The notes: a model not told the origin generated them from the sequence alone. Shown: positions 54,797 to 64,000, counted from the first letter of the stretch. The stretch: DNA of 64,000 nucleotides from Mycolicibacterium neoaurum VKM Ac-1815D (GCF_000317305.3 NC_023036.2:1-64000); one strand, 5' to 3'. A program made the numbers and translations.

Positions 54797-55727
54797 CGAC
54801 GCGACTCCGCAGCGTGTCATCGCGGTCATCGTCACCCACCGCCGTGTCGAGGCGCTGACGGTATCGCTGGCCGCGGTGTCCGGGCAGCGCCGCAGGCCCG
54901 ACCATCTGATCGTCGTCGACAACGACGACGATCCGGTGGTCGCCGAACTGGTGGCCGCCCAACCGATACCGACGACCTATCTCGGGTCCCGCCGGAACCT
55001 GGGTGGCGCGGGTGGTTTCGCGCTCGGCATGCTGCACGCGCTGGCGCTCGGCGCCGACTGGGTCTGGCTGGCCGATGACGACGGCCGACCTGCCGACGAC
55101 TCCGTGCTGGCGACGCTACTCGCCTGCGCCGACAAGCATGCGCTCGCCGCGGTATCGCCGATGGTGTGCGATCTCGGCGATCCCTCTCGGCTGGCGTTCC
55201 CGCTGCGCCGGGGCGTGGCATGGCGCAGGCATGTGACGGAACTGAAGGTCGACGCCTCTGACGACCTGCTGCCGGGCATCGCCTCGTTGTTCAACGGCGC
55301 CCTGTTCGCCGCGACCACACTGGAATCGGTCGGGGTGCCCGATCTGCGACTGTTCATCCGCGGCGACGAGACCGATGTGCACCGCCGACTGGTGTTGTCC
55401 GGCCTGCCATTCGGCACCTGTTTGGACGCGTCGTATCTGCATCCGGACGGCGCCGACGAATTCAAGCCGATCCTGGGCGGCCGCATGCACACGCAGTATC
55501 CCGACGATGCCGTGAAGCGGTTCTTCACCTATCGCAACCGCGGTTATCTGCAGGCGCAGCGCGGATTACGCCGACTGATACCCCAGGAATGGGTGCGTTT
55601 CGGGTGGTTCTTCCTGGTGACCCGACGCGACCCGGCAGGTCTGCGGGAGTGGCTGCATCTGCGCAAACTGGGCAGGCACGAGAAGTTTTCGAGATATCAG
55701 GCTGAGGCGGAGAGGCGGGGCGCATGA
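54789..55727 (+). CDS. glfT1: galactofuranosyltransferase GlfT1
   Basis: This 312-residue GT2 enzyme adds the first galactofuranose residues to the rhamnosyl linker of the arabinogalactan (Rv3782). VIVTHRRVEAL starts the nucleotide-binding fold. LADDDGRPADD near residue 98 gives the DDD metal motif, and IRGDETDVHRR near residue 195 the catalytic region. It works on the cytoplasmic face with the linker lipid. It overlaps both neighbours of the export operon. Confidence 0.93.
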   Translation: MADDATPQRVIAVIVTHRRVEALTVSLAAVSGQRRRPDHLIVVDNDDDPVVAELVAAQPIPTTYLGSRRNLGGAGGFALGMLHALALGADWVWLADDDGRPADDSVLATLLACADKHALAAVSPMVCDLGDPSRLAFPLRRGVAWRRHVTELKVDASDDLLPGIASLFNGALFAATTLESVGVPDLRLFIRGDETDVHRRLVLSGLPFGTCLDASYLHPDGADEFKPILGGRMHTQYPDDAVKRFFTYRNRGYLQAQRGLRRLIPQEWVRFGWFFLVTRRDPAGLREWLHLRKLGRHEKFSRYQAEAERRGA

Positions 55728-56554
55728 CGATCGTCGACGCGGCGGCCCAGTCCAAGACAATGGCGCGCGCCTGGGGTGATCTGCGGGGCGGGTTCGGCAA
55801 GCGCGAACTGTGGCTGCATCTCGGGTGGCAGGACATCAAGCAGCGCTATCGGCGTTCGGTGCTCGGCCCGTTCTGGATCACCATCGCCACCGGGACCATG
55901 GCGCTGGCCCTCGGCGGCCTGTACTCCAAACTGTTCAATCTCGAACTGTCCGAGCATCTGCCGTATGTGACTCTCGGCCTGATCATCTGGAACCTGATCA
56001 ATGCGGCGATCATCGAGGGCGCCGACGTGTTCGTCGCCAACGAGGGTCTGATCAAACAGCTTCCGACGCCACTGAGCGTGCATGTCTACCGGTTGGTGTG
56101 GCGCCAGGTGCTGTTGTTCGCGCACAACATCATCATCTTCGTGATCATCGCGATCATCTTCCCGCAGCCGTGGAAGTGGACCGACCTGACGTTCATTCCG
56201 GCGCTGTTCCTGATCGTGCTGAACTGCGTATGGGTGGCAATCGTTTTCGGCATCCTGGCCACCCGGTACCGCGACATCAGCCCGTTGCTCTTCAGCCTCG
56301 CGCAGCTGCTGTTCTACATGACCCCGATCATCTGGAACGACGAGACGCTGCGCAGGCAGGGTGCCGGCGGCTGGGCGAAAATCATCGAGTTCAATCCGTT
56401 GCTGCACTATGTGGACATCGTCCGCGCACCGCTGCTCGGCGCCGATCAGGAGCTGCGGCATTGGATCGTCGTGCTGGTGTGCACAGCGGTGGGTTGGCTC
56501 TGCGCGGCGTTCGCGATGCGGCAGTACCGTGCGCGCGTCCCATATTGGGTGTAG
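55724..56554 (+). CDS. rfbD: galactan exporter permease
   Basis: The 276-residue protein is the Wzm-like membrane half of the exporter (Rv3783). It has about six membrane segments from residue 40 on, with typical KQLPTPLSVHVYRLVWRQ and a YMTPIIW motif near residue 205. With RfbE it carries the galactan chain across the membrane. ATGA overlap with glfT1. Confidence 0.92.
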   Translation: MTIVDAAAQSKTMARAWGDLRGGFGKRELWLHLGWQDIKQRYRRSVLGPFWITIATGTMALALGGLYSKLFNLELSEHLPYVTLGLIIWNLINAAIIEGADVFVANEGLIKQLPTPLSVHVYRLVWRQVLLFAHNIIIFVIIAIIFPQPWKWTDLTFIPALFLIVLNCVWVAIVFGILATRYRDISPLLFSLAQLLFYMTPIIWNDETLRRQGAGGWAKIIEFNPLLHYVDIVRAPLLGADQELRHWIVVLVCTAVGWLCAAFAMRQYRARVPYWV

Positions 56555-56642
56555 CCACGTCAGCTGACTGATCCGTCGGCGTCATCCGGCGGTCACCCCG
56601 ACGCCATCGTGCTGTCGGCTGTGCGGCGTTGAATGGTCTCCC

Positions 56643-57236
56643 ATGACCGACACCGTCACCCCCGAGAACACCGAATCCACCGCAGATACCTTCATCGACG
56701 CCGAGATCGTGCCGGTGGTCGAATCCGACACCGGTCCTCACGCCGGCGATGTCCTCGAGCGGCAACTCGACGCGGGCCAGGATCTGAGCACCCACCTGAT
56801 CGAGGCCACCACCGACGCCGCCGTCGCGGTGGTCGAGTCGCCCGCCAAGGTGATCGCGGCGATCCGCAGCGGCGCCACGCTGCCCGCCGCGCTCGGTGAG
56901 ACCAACGAGGCCGTCCAGGAGGCGGTCCTGATGGCGGGCAGCCGAATCCGCACCGCTGTCGGCGCCTATGTCAATCAGCAGGCACCGTTGCCGAACGCCG
57001 TGATCGTCGGTGCCGCGGAGGTGGCCGCAGCGACGGTGCGCGGGCAGGGCGAACTGGTGTCCTCGGCGGTGGACGGTGTGTTCGAGGTGGCCGTCACCGT
57101 CGGCCGGCGCGGTGACGTGCGTGACGTGATCGACCGGGAGTGGAGCGAGTTCAACGCCACCGCGGTGTCGGTCCGCGAAGCCGTCGAGGCCCGCATCGCG
57201 GTGGCCCGCCGGTCGATCCGGGACGCCGTTTCCTGA
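56643..57236 (+). CDS. hypothetical Ala/Val-rich helical protein
   Basis: I do not recognise this 197-residue protein. It is predicted to be mostly helical, with an acidic N-terminus (residues 1-45). Long amphipathic stretches follow, such as DAAVAVVESPAKVIAAIRSG and VIVGAAEVAAATVRGQGELV. It has no Cys and no signal peptide. It follows rfbD after 88 bp on the same strand. Confidence 0.7.
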   Translation: MTDTVTPENTESTADTFIDAEIVPVVESDTGPHAGDVLERQLDAGQDLSTHLIEATTDAAVAVVESPAKVIAAIRSGATLPAALGETNEAVQEAVLMAGSRIRTAVGAYVNQQAPLPNAVIVGAAEVAAATVRGQGELVSSAVDGVFEVAVTVGRRGDVRDVIDREWSEFNATAVSVREAVEARIAVARRSIRDAVS

Positions 57237-57243
57237 ACAATCG

Positions 57244-58029
57244 GTGCCTGTGAGCACCACACTGGCTGGACCGGACGGCACCGAACTCGTCGCCGAGGTG
57301 ACGGGGTCGGGGCCGCCGGTCGTCTTCGTCCACGGATCCAACGGTGATCTGAATTCCTGGGCCGATATCGCCGGCCGCCTCAGCGGCTATCAGCTGATCC
57401 GCTACGCCCGGCGCAACCATCCACCCAGCGGGGTCGGTCCGGCGCCGAACAGTTTCGGCGCGGAGGCCGGAGATCTGCAGGCGGTGCTCGAGTCCGTCGG
57501 CCGGGCTCACGTCGTGGGGGCGTCCTACGGGGCGACCGTGGCGTTGCATGCGGCACTGGCCGACAGCAGCCGCATCGCCTCGCTGGCATTGTTCGAGCCG
57601 CCGGTGCTGATGACGGGTCCGCATCTGACGGCCGTGATCGACAGCTATCAGCGACTTTTCACCACCGTGCGGTATACCGACGCCCTGGAACTGTTCCTGC
57701 GCGAGGCGGCGCAGATCCCCGCCGACGTACTGGCCGACGGGCCGCCCATTCCGGATGACCCCGTCGCGGCGATGAGCGCGCTTGCCGATCTGGAGGCGAT
57801 GGCCGGTGACGAAGCACGCGTGGATCGCTGGGCGGCGATCGATGTTCCGGTGTTGCTGATGCAGGGCGGTCGGAGCTGGGCTCCGCTGCCCGACGGGATG
57901 GAGGCGTTGGCCGCGGCGCTACCTGCCGCGCAGCGCGTGGTGTGGGCCGAGCACTCGCATTTCGCCATGATGACCGCGCCAGATCAGATGGCCGCGGCGA
58001 TACAGGAGTTCTTGGACGGGCTGGCGTAG
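57244..58029 (+). CDS. alpha/beta hydrolase
   Basis: The 261-residue protein has VFVHGSNGDLNSW near residue 27 (oxyanion hole), the nucleophile in VVGASYGATVAL near residue 93 and the probable catalytic His in AEHSHFAMM near residue 238. A variable lid of about 80 residues sits in between. The substrate is unknown. GTG 57244 or GTG 57250 starts it, 7 bp after the previous gene. Confidence 0.85.
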   Translation: MPVSTTLAGPDGTELVAEVTGSGPPVVFVHGSNGDLNSWADIAGRLSGYQLIRYARRNHPPSGVGPAPNSFGAEAGDLQAVLESVGRAHVVGASYGATVALHAALADSSRIASLALFEPPVLMTGPHLTAVIDSYQRLFTTVRYTDALELFLREAAQIPADVLADGPPIPDDPVAAMSALADLEAMAGDEARVDRWAAIDVPVLLMQGGRSWAPLPDGMEALAAALPAAQRVVWAEHSHFAMMTAPDQMAAAIQEFLDGLA

Positions 58030-58051
58030 GCGACGATTTTGGCGGACCGAC

Positions 58052-58276
58052 GTGGGCGGGGTCTACACCACAAAACCCGAAGGCGCGCTGTCCTTTCCTC
58101 GGCTAGCGGCGCCCACGGCAGAACTGGGTCCGATCACCGCGCCACCACCGACGCCGGGCCGAGAACGGGCCGCCCCCACACGATCCCGCATCCGCACACA
58201 AAACCGGGCCTACCGAATAGCCCACGAACGCGCACACAACCGCACCCACATCGACACCCACCCACCACCCTTCTGA
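58052..58276 (+). pseudogene. C-terminal remnant of a DUF222/HNH (13E12-family) gene
   Basis: The frame reads YTTKPEGALSFPRLAAPTAE and ends NRTHIDTHPPPF, like the tail of DUF222-HNH proteins, which usually end in ...PPPF. The DUF222 and HNH parts are absent. Such genes occur in many copies in mycobacteria, often with degraded relatives. The rest of 58030-58309 shows nothing else. Confidence 0.5.
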
Positions 58277-58309
58277 AGGGCCGGAGGATCGGCGGGCGGG
58301 CGGTGCGAT

Positions 58310-58780
58310 TCAGCGACGAGGGGCCGGCATCCGCGTCGCGACGTTGAAACGATTCCAGGCGTTGATGGTGACGGCCATCGCGATCACCTGGGCGAGCTCC
58401 TTTTCGGTGAACACCTCGGCAGCGTTGGCGTACACCGCATCCGGCACATGTCCGTCGTGCAGTGACGTGATGGCCTCGGTCAACTCCAGCGCCGCGCGTT
58501 CGCGATCGGTGAACAGATCACCGGCCTCCTCCCAAGCCGCGACCAGCGCAAGCCGCTGCTCGGTCTCACCCTGCTTGCGCGCATCTGCGACATGCATGTC
58601 GAGGCAGAACGCACAGTGATTGATCTGCGAGGCGCGGATCTTGACCAGCTCACCGATCATCGGATCGATGTCCTTGGCCGAAGCTCCGGACAGCTTCATC
58701 ATGGCGTCGTAGATCTCCGGCGACACCTTGTAGATGTTGAGGCGATCGACGGCGTGGCGATTGTTCAGTGTCTGTGTCAT
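58310..58780 (-). CDS. carboxymuconolactone decarboxylase/AhpD-family protein
   Basis: The 156-residue protein has the alkylhydroperoxidase-D motif: INHCAFCLDMHV near residue 54 holds the redox CxxC and the downstream His. Such small proteins remove peroxides or act as reductases. It is divergent from a MocR-type regulator with only 50 bp between the starts, a common regulator-target pairing. Confidence 0.87.
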   Translation of the reverse strand: MTQTLNNRHAVDRLNIYKVSPEIYDAMMKLSGASAKDIDPMIGELVKIRASQINHCAFCLDMHVADARKQGETEQRLALVAAWEEAGDLFTDRERAALELTEAITSLHDGHVPDAVYANAAEVFTEKELAQVIAMAVTINAWNRFNVATRMPAPRR

Positions 58781-58806
58781 GCCCTCGACGCTACGACCCT
58801 AAAGGC

Positions 58807-58818
58807 CCATGTACATGG
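58807..58818. promoter_or_regulatory. 12-bp perfect palindrome between divergent genes, candidate MocR operator
   Basis: CCATGTACATGG is a perfect palindrome in the 50-bp gap between the AhpD-like gene and the MocR gene. It ends 12 bp before the GTG of the regulator. Position and symmetry suggest the regulator's binding site. Confidence 0.55.
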
Positions 58819-58830
58819 TTCAATCCAACG

Positions 58831-60237
58831 GTGACTTCATGGGCCAATTCGGGTGCGCGGGATCTGCACCTGGATCTGCGCACCGCCATCACCCCACGCA
58901 CCCGCGGCGCCAGGGAAGCCCTGGTGTACGCCCTGCGGGACGCAATCCGGTCCGGTCGACTGCTCCCCGGCACCATGCTCCCGCCCTCGCGCACCCTGGC
59001 CAACGACCTGGGAGTTGCCCGAAACACCGTGGGCGAGGCCTACTCCGACCTGGTCGCGGCGGGGTGGCTCGCCTCCCGACAGGGTGCCGGCACCTGGGTG
59101 GTCAATACGCCCACCACCGCCGTGCAGGCCCGACCGCGCGGCACCCCGGGCATCCCGACCCACAACCTGATGCCGGGTTCCGGTGATGTCTCGCAGTTTC
59201 CGCGCAATGCATGGCTCACCTCCACCCGCCGCGCGCTGACCAACGCGCCCGCCGAGGCACTGCGGATGGGCGACGCGAGCGGCCGCATCGAACTTCGCGA
59301 GGCCCTCACCGAATACCTGGGCAGGGTCCGCGGCGTGCGCACCACACCGGACCAGATCGTCATCTGCGCCGGCACCCGGCACGGCGTCGAGGTCCTCACC
59401 CGCGCGTTGGGTGGCCCGATCGCCGTAGAGGCCTACGGCCTGTTCCTGTTCCGCGACGCCATCGCCGCCAACGGCGCGCGCAGCGTCCCGATCGACGTCG
59501 ACGACGACGGCGCGGTGATCAGCGAACTGGACACGACCGCGGCGACCGCGGTGCTGCTGACCCCGGCCCACCACTTCCCGCACGGGGTGCCGCTGCATCC
59601 CGGCAGACGCTCCGACGTCCTGGACTGGGCGCACCGCACCGGCGGTTATGTGTGGGAGGACGACTACGACGGCGAATTCCGCTACGACCGCCAGCCCGTC
59701 GGCTCGGTGCAGGGCCTGGATCCCGACCGGGTGGTCTATCTCGGCTCGGCCAGCAAGAGCCTGTCCCCGGTATTGCGACTTGGCTGGATGGTGCTGCCCG
59801 CCGATCTGGTCGACCCGGTCATCGCCGCGATGGGTGGTCAGCAGTTCTACGTCAACGCGCTGTCCCAACTCACGATGGCCGACTTCATCAACTCCGGCGC
59901 CTACGACAAGCACATCCGCCGGATGCGGATGATCTACCGGCGACGGCGCGATCATCTGGTCGCCGCCCTGAAACCCCTCGGAATCGGTATCCGCGGCCTG
60001 TCGGCGGGCCTGCACCTGCAACTCGCGCTGCCGCCTGGCACCGAGGCCGAAGTGATGCGCCGCGCCGGTGAGGCGGGAATCGGACTCTCCGGCCTGCACG
60101 TTCTGCGCCATCCCGACGCGGGCCCCGACGTGCCCGAAGCCGACGGCGTCGTCGTGAGCTTCGGCACTCCGGCCGAACATGGCTTTCCCGCGGCGGTCGA
60201 TGCGTTGTGCCGGGTGCTCGTCGGGCTCACCCGGTGA
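58831..60237 (+). CDS. MocR-family (GntR plus aminotransferase domain) transcriptional regulator
   Basis: The 468-residue protein joins a GntR-type winged helix (REALVYALRDAIRSGRLLPG then SRTLANDLGVARNTVGEAY, residues about 28-75) to a class I aminotransferase-like domain. The PLP lysine is in GSASKSLSPVLRLG near residue 313, and DDYDGEFRYD near residue 275 is the usual PLP Asp region. MocR regulators sense PLP or amine ligands. The GTG at 58831 starts VTSWANSG; the upstream extension would overlap the divergent gene. Confidence 0.88.
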   Translation: MTSWANSGARDLHLDLRTAITPRTRGAREALVYALRDAIRSGRLLPGTMLPPSRTLANDLGVARNTVGEAYSDLVAAGWLASRQGAGTWVVNTPTTAVQARPRGTPGIPTHNLMPGSGDVSQFPRNAWLTSTRRALTNAPAEALRMGDASGRIELREALTEYLGRVRGVRTTPDQIVICAGTRHGVEVLTRALGGPIAVEAYGLFLFRDAIAANGARSVPIDVDDDGAVISELDTTAATAVLLTPAHHFPHGVPLHPGRRSDVLDWAHRTGGYVWEDDYDGEFRYDRQPVGSVQGLDPDRVVYLGSASKSLSPVLRLGWMVLPADLVDPVIAAMGGQQFYVNALSQLTMADFINSGAYDKHIRRMRMIYRRRRDHLVAALKPLGIGIRGLSAGLHLQLALPPGTEAEVMRRAGEAGIGLSGLHVLRHPDAGPDVPEADGVVVSFGTPAEHGFPAAVDALCRVLVGLTR

Positions 60238-60850
60238 GGTCGGCCAACTCCGATTCCAGATTGCGCCGCGCCGCAGCCTCCCACAGGCGACGGCCGTCGG
60301 GCGTGCGATACAGCGACGGTTCGGCGAAAAACGATCTGATGATCCGCGCACGGCCCGCACGGAAGTCGGCGTCGGAGACATGGCCGTATTCGGCCCGCAC
60401 CTTGGCGGTGTTGTTGCGGTATTCCTGCGGTTCCAGTGCAAGCACGGCCAGATCGGCATCGGAGAGCACCTGACCGTTGCGATCGGTCTCCGCCGGGTTG
60501 TGCTCGGCGGTCATCCGTATCAGGCGGCCCACCTCGGCCACCATCGCTGCGTCGACATCGAGCGCAGCGAGCTCGGACTCGGCCAACAGCGCACTGTTCT
60601 CCTCGTCATCGGGCGCGCCGGCGTACACCGCATCGTGGAACCAGGCCGCCAGTCGCACGGCGTCCGGGTCATCGGCATGCCCGGCCAGCTGGTCGGTGGC
60701 GAGCAGCACACCCTCCAGGTGCCCCTGATCGTGATAGCGCCGGTGCGGCTCCGACCAGCGGTTCAGCAGCGCGGCACCGGCCGCGCCGATCTCCGGTGAG
60801 GTCGTGTGGCGCCCGAGCAGGGCCTGCCACTGCAGGAGCAGATCGGTCAC
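60227..60850 (-). CDS. HD-domain-like metal-dependent phosphohydrolase
   Basis: The 207-residue protein carries metal-binding motifs YHDQGHL near residue 38, AAWFHDAVY near residue 68 and TAEHN near residue 114. These resemble the 'predicted metal-dependent HD superfamily phosphohydrolase' group. The substrate is unknown. The 3' end overlaps the MocR gene by 11 bp; the GTG at 60850 is 29 bp from the divergent gtrA-like gene. Confidence 0.8.
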   Translation of the reverse strand: MTDLLLQWQALLGRHTTSPEIGAAGAALLNRWSEPHRRYHDQGHLEGVLLATDQLAGHADDPDAVRLAAWFHDAVYAGAPDDEENSALLAESELAALDVDAAMVAEVGRLIRMTAEHNPAETDRNGQVLSDADLAVLALEPQEYRNNTAKVRAEYGHVSDADFRAGRARIIRSFFAEPSLYRTPDGRRLWEAAARRNLESELADLTG

Positions 60851-60879
60851 CTCCCCATTGTTGCCCGTAAGCTGCCCGC

Positions 60880-61290
60880 GTGACCGCGACCCCGGAAAAC
60901 GAGCCTCTGAGCCTGCGCGTCCAGGCAACCCGGTTCGTCATCACCGGAGGTCTGTCGGCGATCGTCGACTTCGGTCTGTACGTACTGATGCTGCAGCTCG
61001 GGCTGCACGTCAATGTGGCCAAGACCCTCAGCTTCATCGCGGGCACGACGACGGCCTACCTGATAAACCGCAGGTGGACCTTCCGGGCCGAACCAAGCCG
61101 GGCCCGATTCATCGCGGTGATGGTGCTCTACGCGCTGACCTACGCCGTCCAGGTCGGCATCAACTACCTGTTCTACCTGCAGTTCGAAGGCCGGCCGTGG
61201 CAGGTGCCGGTGGCATTCGTCATCGCCCAGGGCACGGCCACGGTGATTAACTTCGTCGTGCAGCGCACGGTGATATTCCGGCTGCGTTGA
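60880..61290 (+). CDS. GtrA-family membrane protein (Rv3789 type)
   Basis: The 136-residue protein has four membrane helices and the GtrA pattern [16 protein letters not shown] near residue 19 and NRRWTF near residue 63. Its M. tuberculosis counterpart, Rv3789, is implicated in decaprenylphosphoryl-arabinose handling at the membrane, as flippase or as anchor. It precedes dprE1 by 40 bp, in keeping with that role. Confidence 0.87.
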   Translation: MTATPENEPLSLRVQATRFVITGGLSAIVDFGLYVLMLQLGLHVNVAKTLSFIAGTTTAYLINRRWTFRAEPSRARFIAVMVLYALTYAVQVGINYLFYLQFEGRPWQVPVAFVIAQGTATVINFVVQRTVIFRLR

Positions 61291-61330
61291 ACCTGCCCGG
61301 GTGACCCGACCGGTATCGTCTGCCACTGAC

Positions 61331-62740
61331 ATGACTACCGAACCCCACCTCGTTCCGCGCGCCCTGACCGGCTTCGGCCGCACAGCGCCGAGCGTGGCTC
61401 ACGTGCTCTCGACCCCCGACGTCGAGGTCATCGCCGACACCGTCAAGCGGGTGGCGGACGCCGCTGGCCACACGGGCGCCGCGTCATCCCCGTACACCCG
61501 CGGCATCGTCGCCCGCGGTCTCGGCCGTTCGTACGGCGATCACGCCTGCAACGGCGGCGGCATCGTCGTCGACATGACCCCGCTGAACCGCATCCACTCC
61601 ATATCGAGTGAGACCGCTATCGCCGATGTCGACGGCGGCGTCAGCCTGGACCAGTTGATGAAGGCCGCGCTTCCGTTCGGCCTGTGGGTCCCGGTGTTGC
61701 CGGGCACCCGCCAGGTCACCGTCGGTGGTGCCATCGGTTCCGACATCCACGGCAAGAACCATCACAGTGCGGGGAGCTTCGGCAACCACGTGCGGTCGCT
61801 TGACCTGCTGATGGCCGACGGAGAGGTACGCACGCTCACCCCGGACGGCGACACGAGCGAACTCTTCTGGGCGACCATCGGCGGAAACGGGCTCACTGGC
61901 ATCGTCATCCGGGCCCGGATCGCCATGACCCGCACCGAGACCGCGTACTTCATCGCCGACGGCGTTGCCACCCGCGACCTCGACGAGACGATTGCGGTAC
62001 ACACCGACGGCAGCGAGGACAACTACACCTACTCCAGCGCCTGGTTCGACCTGATCAGCCCACCGCCCAAGCTCGGCCGTGCCGCCGTCAGCCGCGGCAG
62101 CCTGGCCAAACTGGATCAGCTGCCGCCCAAGCTGGCGAAGAACCCGCTGAAATTCGATGCCCCGCAACTACTGAAGGTGCCCGACATCTTCCCGGTGAGC
62201 GCGATGAACAAGCTGTCGTTCACCGCGATCGGCGAGGTGTACTACCGCCTCGGCGGCACGTACTCCGGCAAGATCATGAACCTGTCGCAGTTCTACCACA
62301 TGCTCGACCTCGTCAGCGGGTGGAACAATGCTTATGGCCCAAAGGGATTCGCGCAGCATCAGTTCCTGGTACCACCCGATGCGCTGGACGAGTTCAAGGC
62401 CATCATCCGCTGGATCCAGACCAGCGGGCAATACTCCGCACTCAACGTGTTCAAACTCTTCGGCCCCGGCAACCGGGCACCGCTGAGCTTCCCGATGGCC
62501 GGTTGGAACGTCGCGATGGACTTCCCCATCAAGGCCGGAGTCAACGAGTTCCTCAACGAACTCGACGACCGCGCAATGGAATTCGGTGGCCGGGTCTACA
62601 CCGCAAAGGATTCCCGGGTCAGCGCCGAGAAATTCCACAAGATGTACCCGCGCATCGACGAATGGATCGCCACCCGCCGCAAGGCGGATCCGCACGGCGT
62701 GTTTGCCTCCGACATGGCCCGCCGCCTCGAACTTCTCTGA
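61331..62740 (+). CDS. dprE1: decaprenylphosphoryl-beta-D-ribose 2'-oxidase DprE1
   Basis: The 469-residue flavoenzyme oxidises decaprenylphosphoryl-ribose to the 2-keto sugar in arabinan donor synthesis. The FAD-binding start [15 protein letters not shown] lies near residue 62. The C-terminal part has [18 protein letters not shown]. In M. tuberculosis the following WNICVDFP holds Cys387, the covalent target of benzothiazinones. Here the text is WNVAMDFP, with Ala395 (codon at 62513) instead. The ATG at 61331 begins MTTEPH. Confidence 0.95.
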   Translation: MTTEPHLVPRALTGFGRTAPSVAHVLSTPDVEVIADTVKRVADAAGHTGAASSPYTRGIVARGLGRSYGDHACNGGGIVVDMTPLNRIHSISSETAIADVDGGVSLDQLMKAALPFGLWVPVLPGTRQVTVGGAIGSDIHGKNHHSAGSFGNHVRSLDLLMADGEVRTLTPDGDTSELFWATIGGNGLTGIVIRARIAMTRTETAYFIADGVATRDLDETIAVHTDGSEDNYTYSSAWFDLISPPPKLGRAAVSRGSLAKLDQLPPKLAKNPLKFDAPQLLKVPDIFPVSAMNKLSFTAIGEVYYRLGGTYSGKIMNLSQFYHMLDLVSGWNNAYGPKGFAQHQFLVPPDALDEFKAIIRWIQTSGQYSALNVFKLFGPGNRAPLSFPMAGWNVAMDFPIKAGVNEFLNELDDRAMEFGGRVYTAKDSRVSAEKFHKMYPRIDEWIATRRKADPHGVFASDMARRLELL

Positions 62741-62773
62741 CCGCGAGCCGCTCCAGAAAGGCGTTACCCCTCC

Positions 62774-63553
62774 ATGATTGACGCGACCGGAAACCCGCAG
62801 ACGATCCTGCTGCTCGGCGGCACCTCCGAGATCGGCTTGGCGATCGTCGAGCGCTACCTGCGCGATGCCAAGGCCCGGGTGATCCTGGCCGACCTGCCCA
62901 ACTCGCCGCGCAAAGCCGCCGCCATCGCCCAGCTGGAAGCCGCCGGCGCGAAGTCGGTGCAGTACTTGGACTTCGACGCGCTGGACACCGCCGCCCACCC
63001 CGCGGTGATCGAGGCCGCCTGGGCCGACGGTGACGTCGACGTGGCGATCGTCGCCTTCGGCATCCTCGGCGATGCCGAGGAACTGTGGCAGAACCAGGCC
63101 AAGGCCGTGCTGACCGCACAGATCAACTACACCGCCGCGGTCTCGGTCGGCGTGCTGATCGCCGAGAAGATGCGCGCACAGGGCTTCGGCCAGATCATCG
63201 CGATGTCCTCGGTGGCCGGGGAACGGGTGCGCCGCTCCAACTTCGTCTACGGCTCGACCAAGGCCGGCCTGGACGGCTTCTACCTCGGACTGGGCGAGGC
63301 CCTGCGCGAGTTCGGTGTGCACGTCCTGGTGATCCGCCCCGGCCAGGTCCGCACCACCACCACCCTGGAGCACTGGAAGGCCACCGGCGCCAAGGAGGCC
63401 CCCTTCACCGTGGACAAGGAGGACGTCGCCGAACTGGCCGTCGCCTCCGCCGCCAAGGGCAAGGAGCTCGTCTGGGCACCTGGGCCGGTGAAGTACCTGA
63501 TGTCCGTGATTCGGCACATCCCGCGGCCGGTCTTCCGCAAGCTTCCGCTCTGA
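62774..63553 (+). CDS. dprE2: decaprenylphosphoryl-D-2-keto erythropentose reductase DprE2
   Basis: The 259-residue short-chain dehydrogenase reduces the DprE1 product to decaprenylphosphoryl-arabinose. [13 protein letters not shown] near residue 11 is the NADH-binding motif. Ser in MSSVAGE near residue 142 and YGSTK near residue 155 provide the catalytic triad. It lies 33 bp after dprE1, with which it works as one unit. Confidence 0.94.
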   Translation: MIDATGNPQTILLLGGTSEIGLAIVERYLRDAKARVILADLPNSPRKAAAIAQLEAAGAKSVQYLDFDALDTAAHPAVIEAAWADGDVDVAIVAFGILGDAEELWQNQAKAVLTAQINYTAAVSVGVLIAEKMRAQGFGQIIAMSSVAGERVRRSNFVYGSTKAGLDGFYLGLGEALREFGVHVLVIRPGQVRTTTTLEHWKATGAKEAPFTVDKEDVAELAVASAAKGKELVWAPGPVKYLMSVIRHIPRPVFRKLPL

Positions 63554-64000
63554 TGTCCCCGGCGGCCAGGACGGCCGGCCAGATGCTGGCCGCGGCCGCC
63601 ACCGCGACGGCGCTGGCCGTCATCGCGCTGCTGGCGATCGCCCGTGTCGAATGGCCCGCCTACAACTCCTCCAACCAGCTGCACGCGCTCACCACTGTCG
63701 GCCAATTCTTCTGCCTGGCAGGGGTTTTTGCCGCTGGCGTGCTGTGGCGACGCGGACGACGACTGTTGGCGCGCATCGCGTCGGTGGTGTTCCTCTCGGC
63801 CTTCTCGGTGGTGACGCTGGCCATGCCGCTGGGGGCCACCCGGCTCTACCTGTTCGGCATCTCGGTCGATCAGCAGTTCCGCACCGAGTACCTCACCCGG
63901 CTGGCCGACAGCCCCGCACTGCACGATATGACCTATATCGGCCTACCGCCGTACTACCCGGCCGGCTGGTTCTGGCTCGGCGGGCGGCTGGCGGATTTGA
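63553..64000 (+). CDS. aftA: arabinofuranosyltransferase AftA (5' part, cut by window end)
   Basis: The first 149 codons are present. Three membrane segments are visible ([48 protein letters not shown]). The first periplasmic loop, [19 protein letters not shown], carries the conserved Asp region. AftA adds the first arabinofuranose to galactan using the lipid donor from DprE1/E2. Its ATG shares a base with the dprE2 stop (TGATG). Confidence 0.92.
   Translation, partial: MSPAARTAGQMLAAAATATALAVIALLAIARVEWPAYNSSNQLHALTTVGQFFCLAGVFAAGVLWRRGRRLLARIASVVFLSAFSVVTLAMPLGATRLYLFGISVDQQFRTEYLTRLADSPALHDMTYIGLPPYYPAGWFWLGGRLADL

Overview
This is a high-GC mycobacterial chromosome segment, most like a non-tuberculous, Mycolicibacterium-type genome. 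The evidence is an lpqH 19-kDa antigen gene, a galactan export and synthesis block (rfbE, glfT1, rfbD), and the decaprenylphosphoryl-arabinose genes (gtrA-like, dprE1, dprE2, start of aftA). PE-PPE-domain and DUF732 secreted proteins and pafE point the same way. Much of the gene order follows the Mycobacterium tuberculosis Rv3731 to Rv3792 region, with rearrangements and insertions.

Layout. (1) 0-10.5 kb: ligC with a perfect LexA-type box upstream, a secreted deacetylase, an MBL-fold protein, GluQ-RS, a GlnPQ-type amino-acid importer with a recently duplicated or converted binding domain, a CoA-transferase, a saccharopine-dehydrogenase-like protein and tgt. (2) 10.5-16.6 kb: two LpqH-family lipoproteins, a DUF732 protein, a PE-PPE-domain protein, a zinc alcohol dehydrogenase and a secreted alpha/beta hydrolase. 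(3) 16.6-27.9 kb: a genomic island beside tRNA-Ser(CGA). It starts in a truncated phosphotransferase gene and ends in a truncated, frameshifted large serine recombinase. It is bounded by two complementary pieces of an IS3-family element whose terminal inverted repeats face each other, inside-out. Between them lies a lasso-peptide cluster: precursor, HExxH peptide-modification protein, ABC exporter, RRE (B1), aldo/keto reductase, cyclase (C), protease (B2) and TetR regulator. (4) 28-41.5 kb: conserved core with tadA and its partner, tyrA, a glycolipid-binding-domain protein, the proXVWZ importer, LapA-like, phosphotransferase and histidine phosphatase genes, an alkyl sulfatase, a phosphodiesterase, a GGDEF-EAL protein, and tRNA-Arg(ACG) and tRNA-Ser(GCT). 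(5) 41.8-50.5 kb: pat/hisC2, echA21-like, an Ntn hydrolase and BKACE, then a hypothetical-rich block ending at tRNA-Ser(TGA). (6) 50.5-64 kb: MarR, quinone oxidoreductase, an aminotransferase-like protein without the PLP lysine, pafE, galactan export and synthesis, a MocR regulator divergent from an AhpD-like gene, and the DPA genes.

The most interesting system is the lasso cluster. Its 50-residue precursor matches the YxxPxLxxxGxxxxxT leader rule with Trp in place of Tyr, and predicts a 25-residue core closed Ala1 to Asp8. An HExxH protein and an intact-tetrad aldo/keto reductase sit inside the operon and are not part of the minimal lasso machinery. Other notable points are a predicted benzothiazinone-insensitive DprE1 (Ala395 at the target Cys position), the LexA-type box before ligC, and GluQ-RS and Tgt close together. 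All calls come from reading the sequence; no database search was possible.
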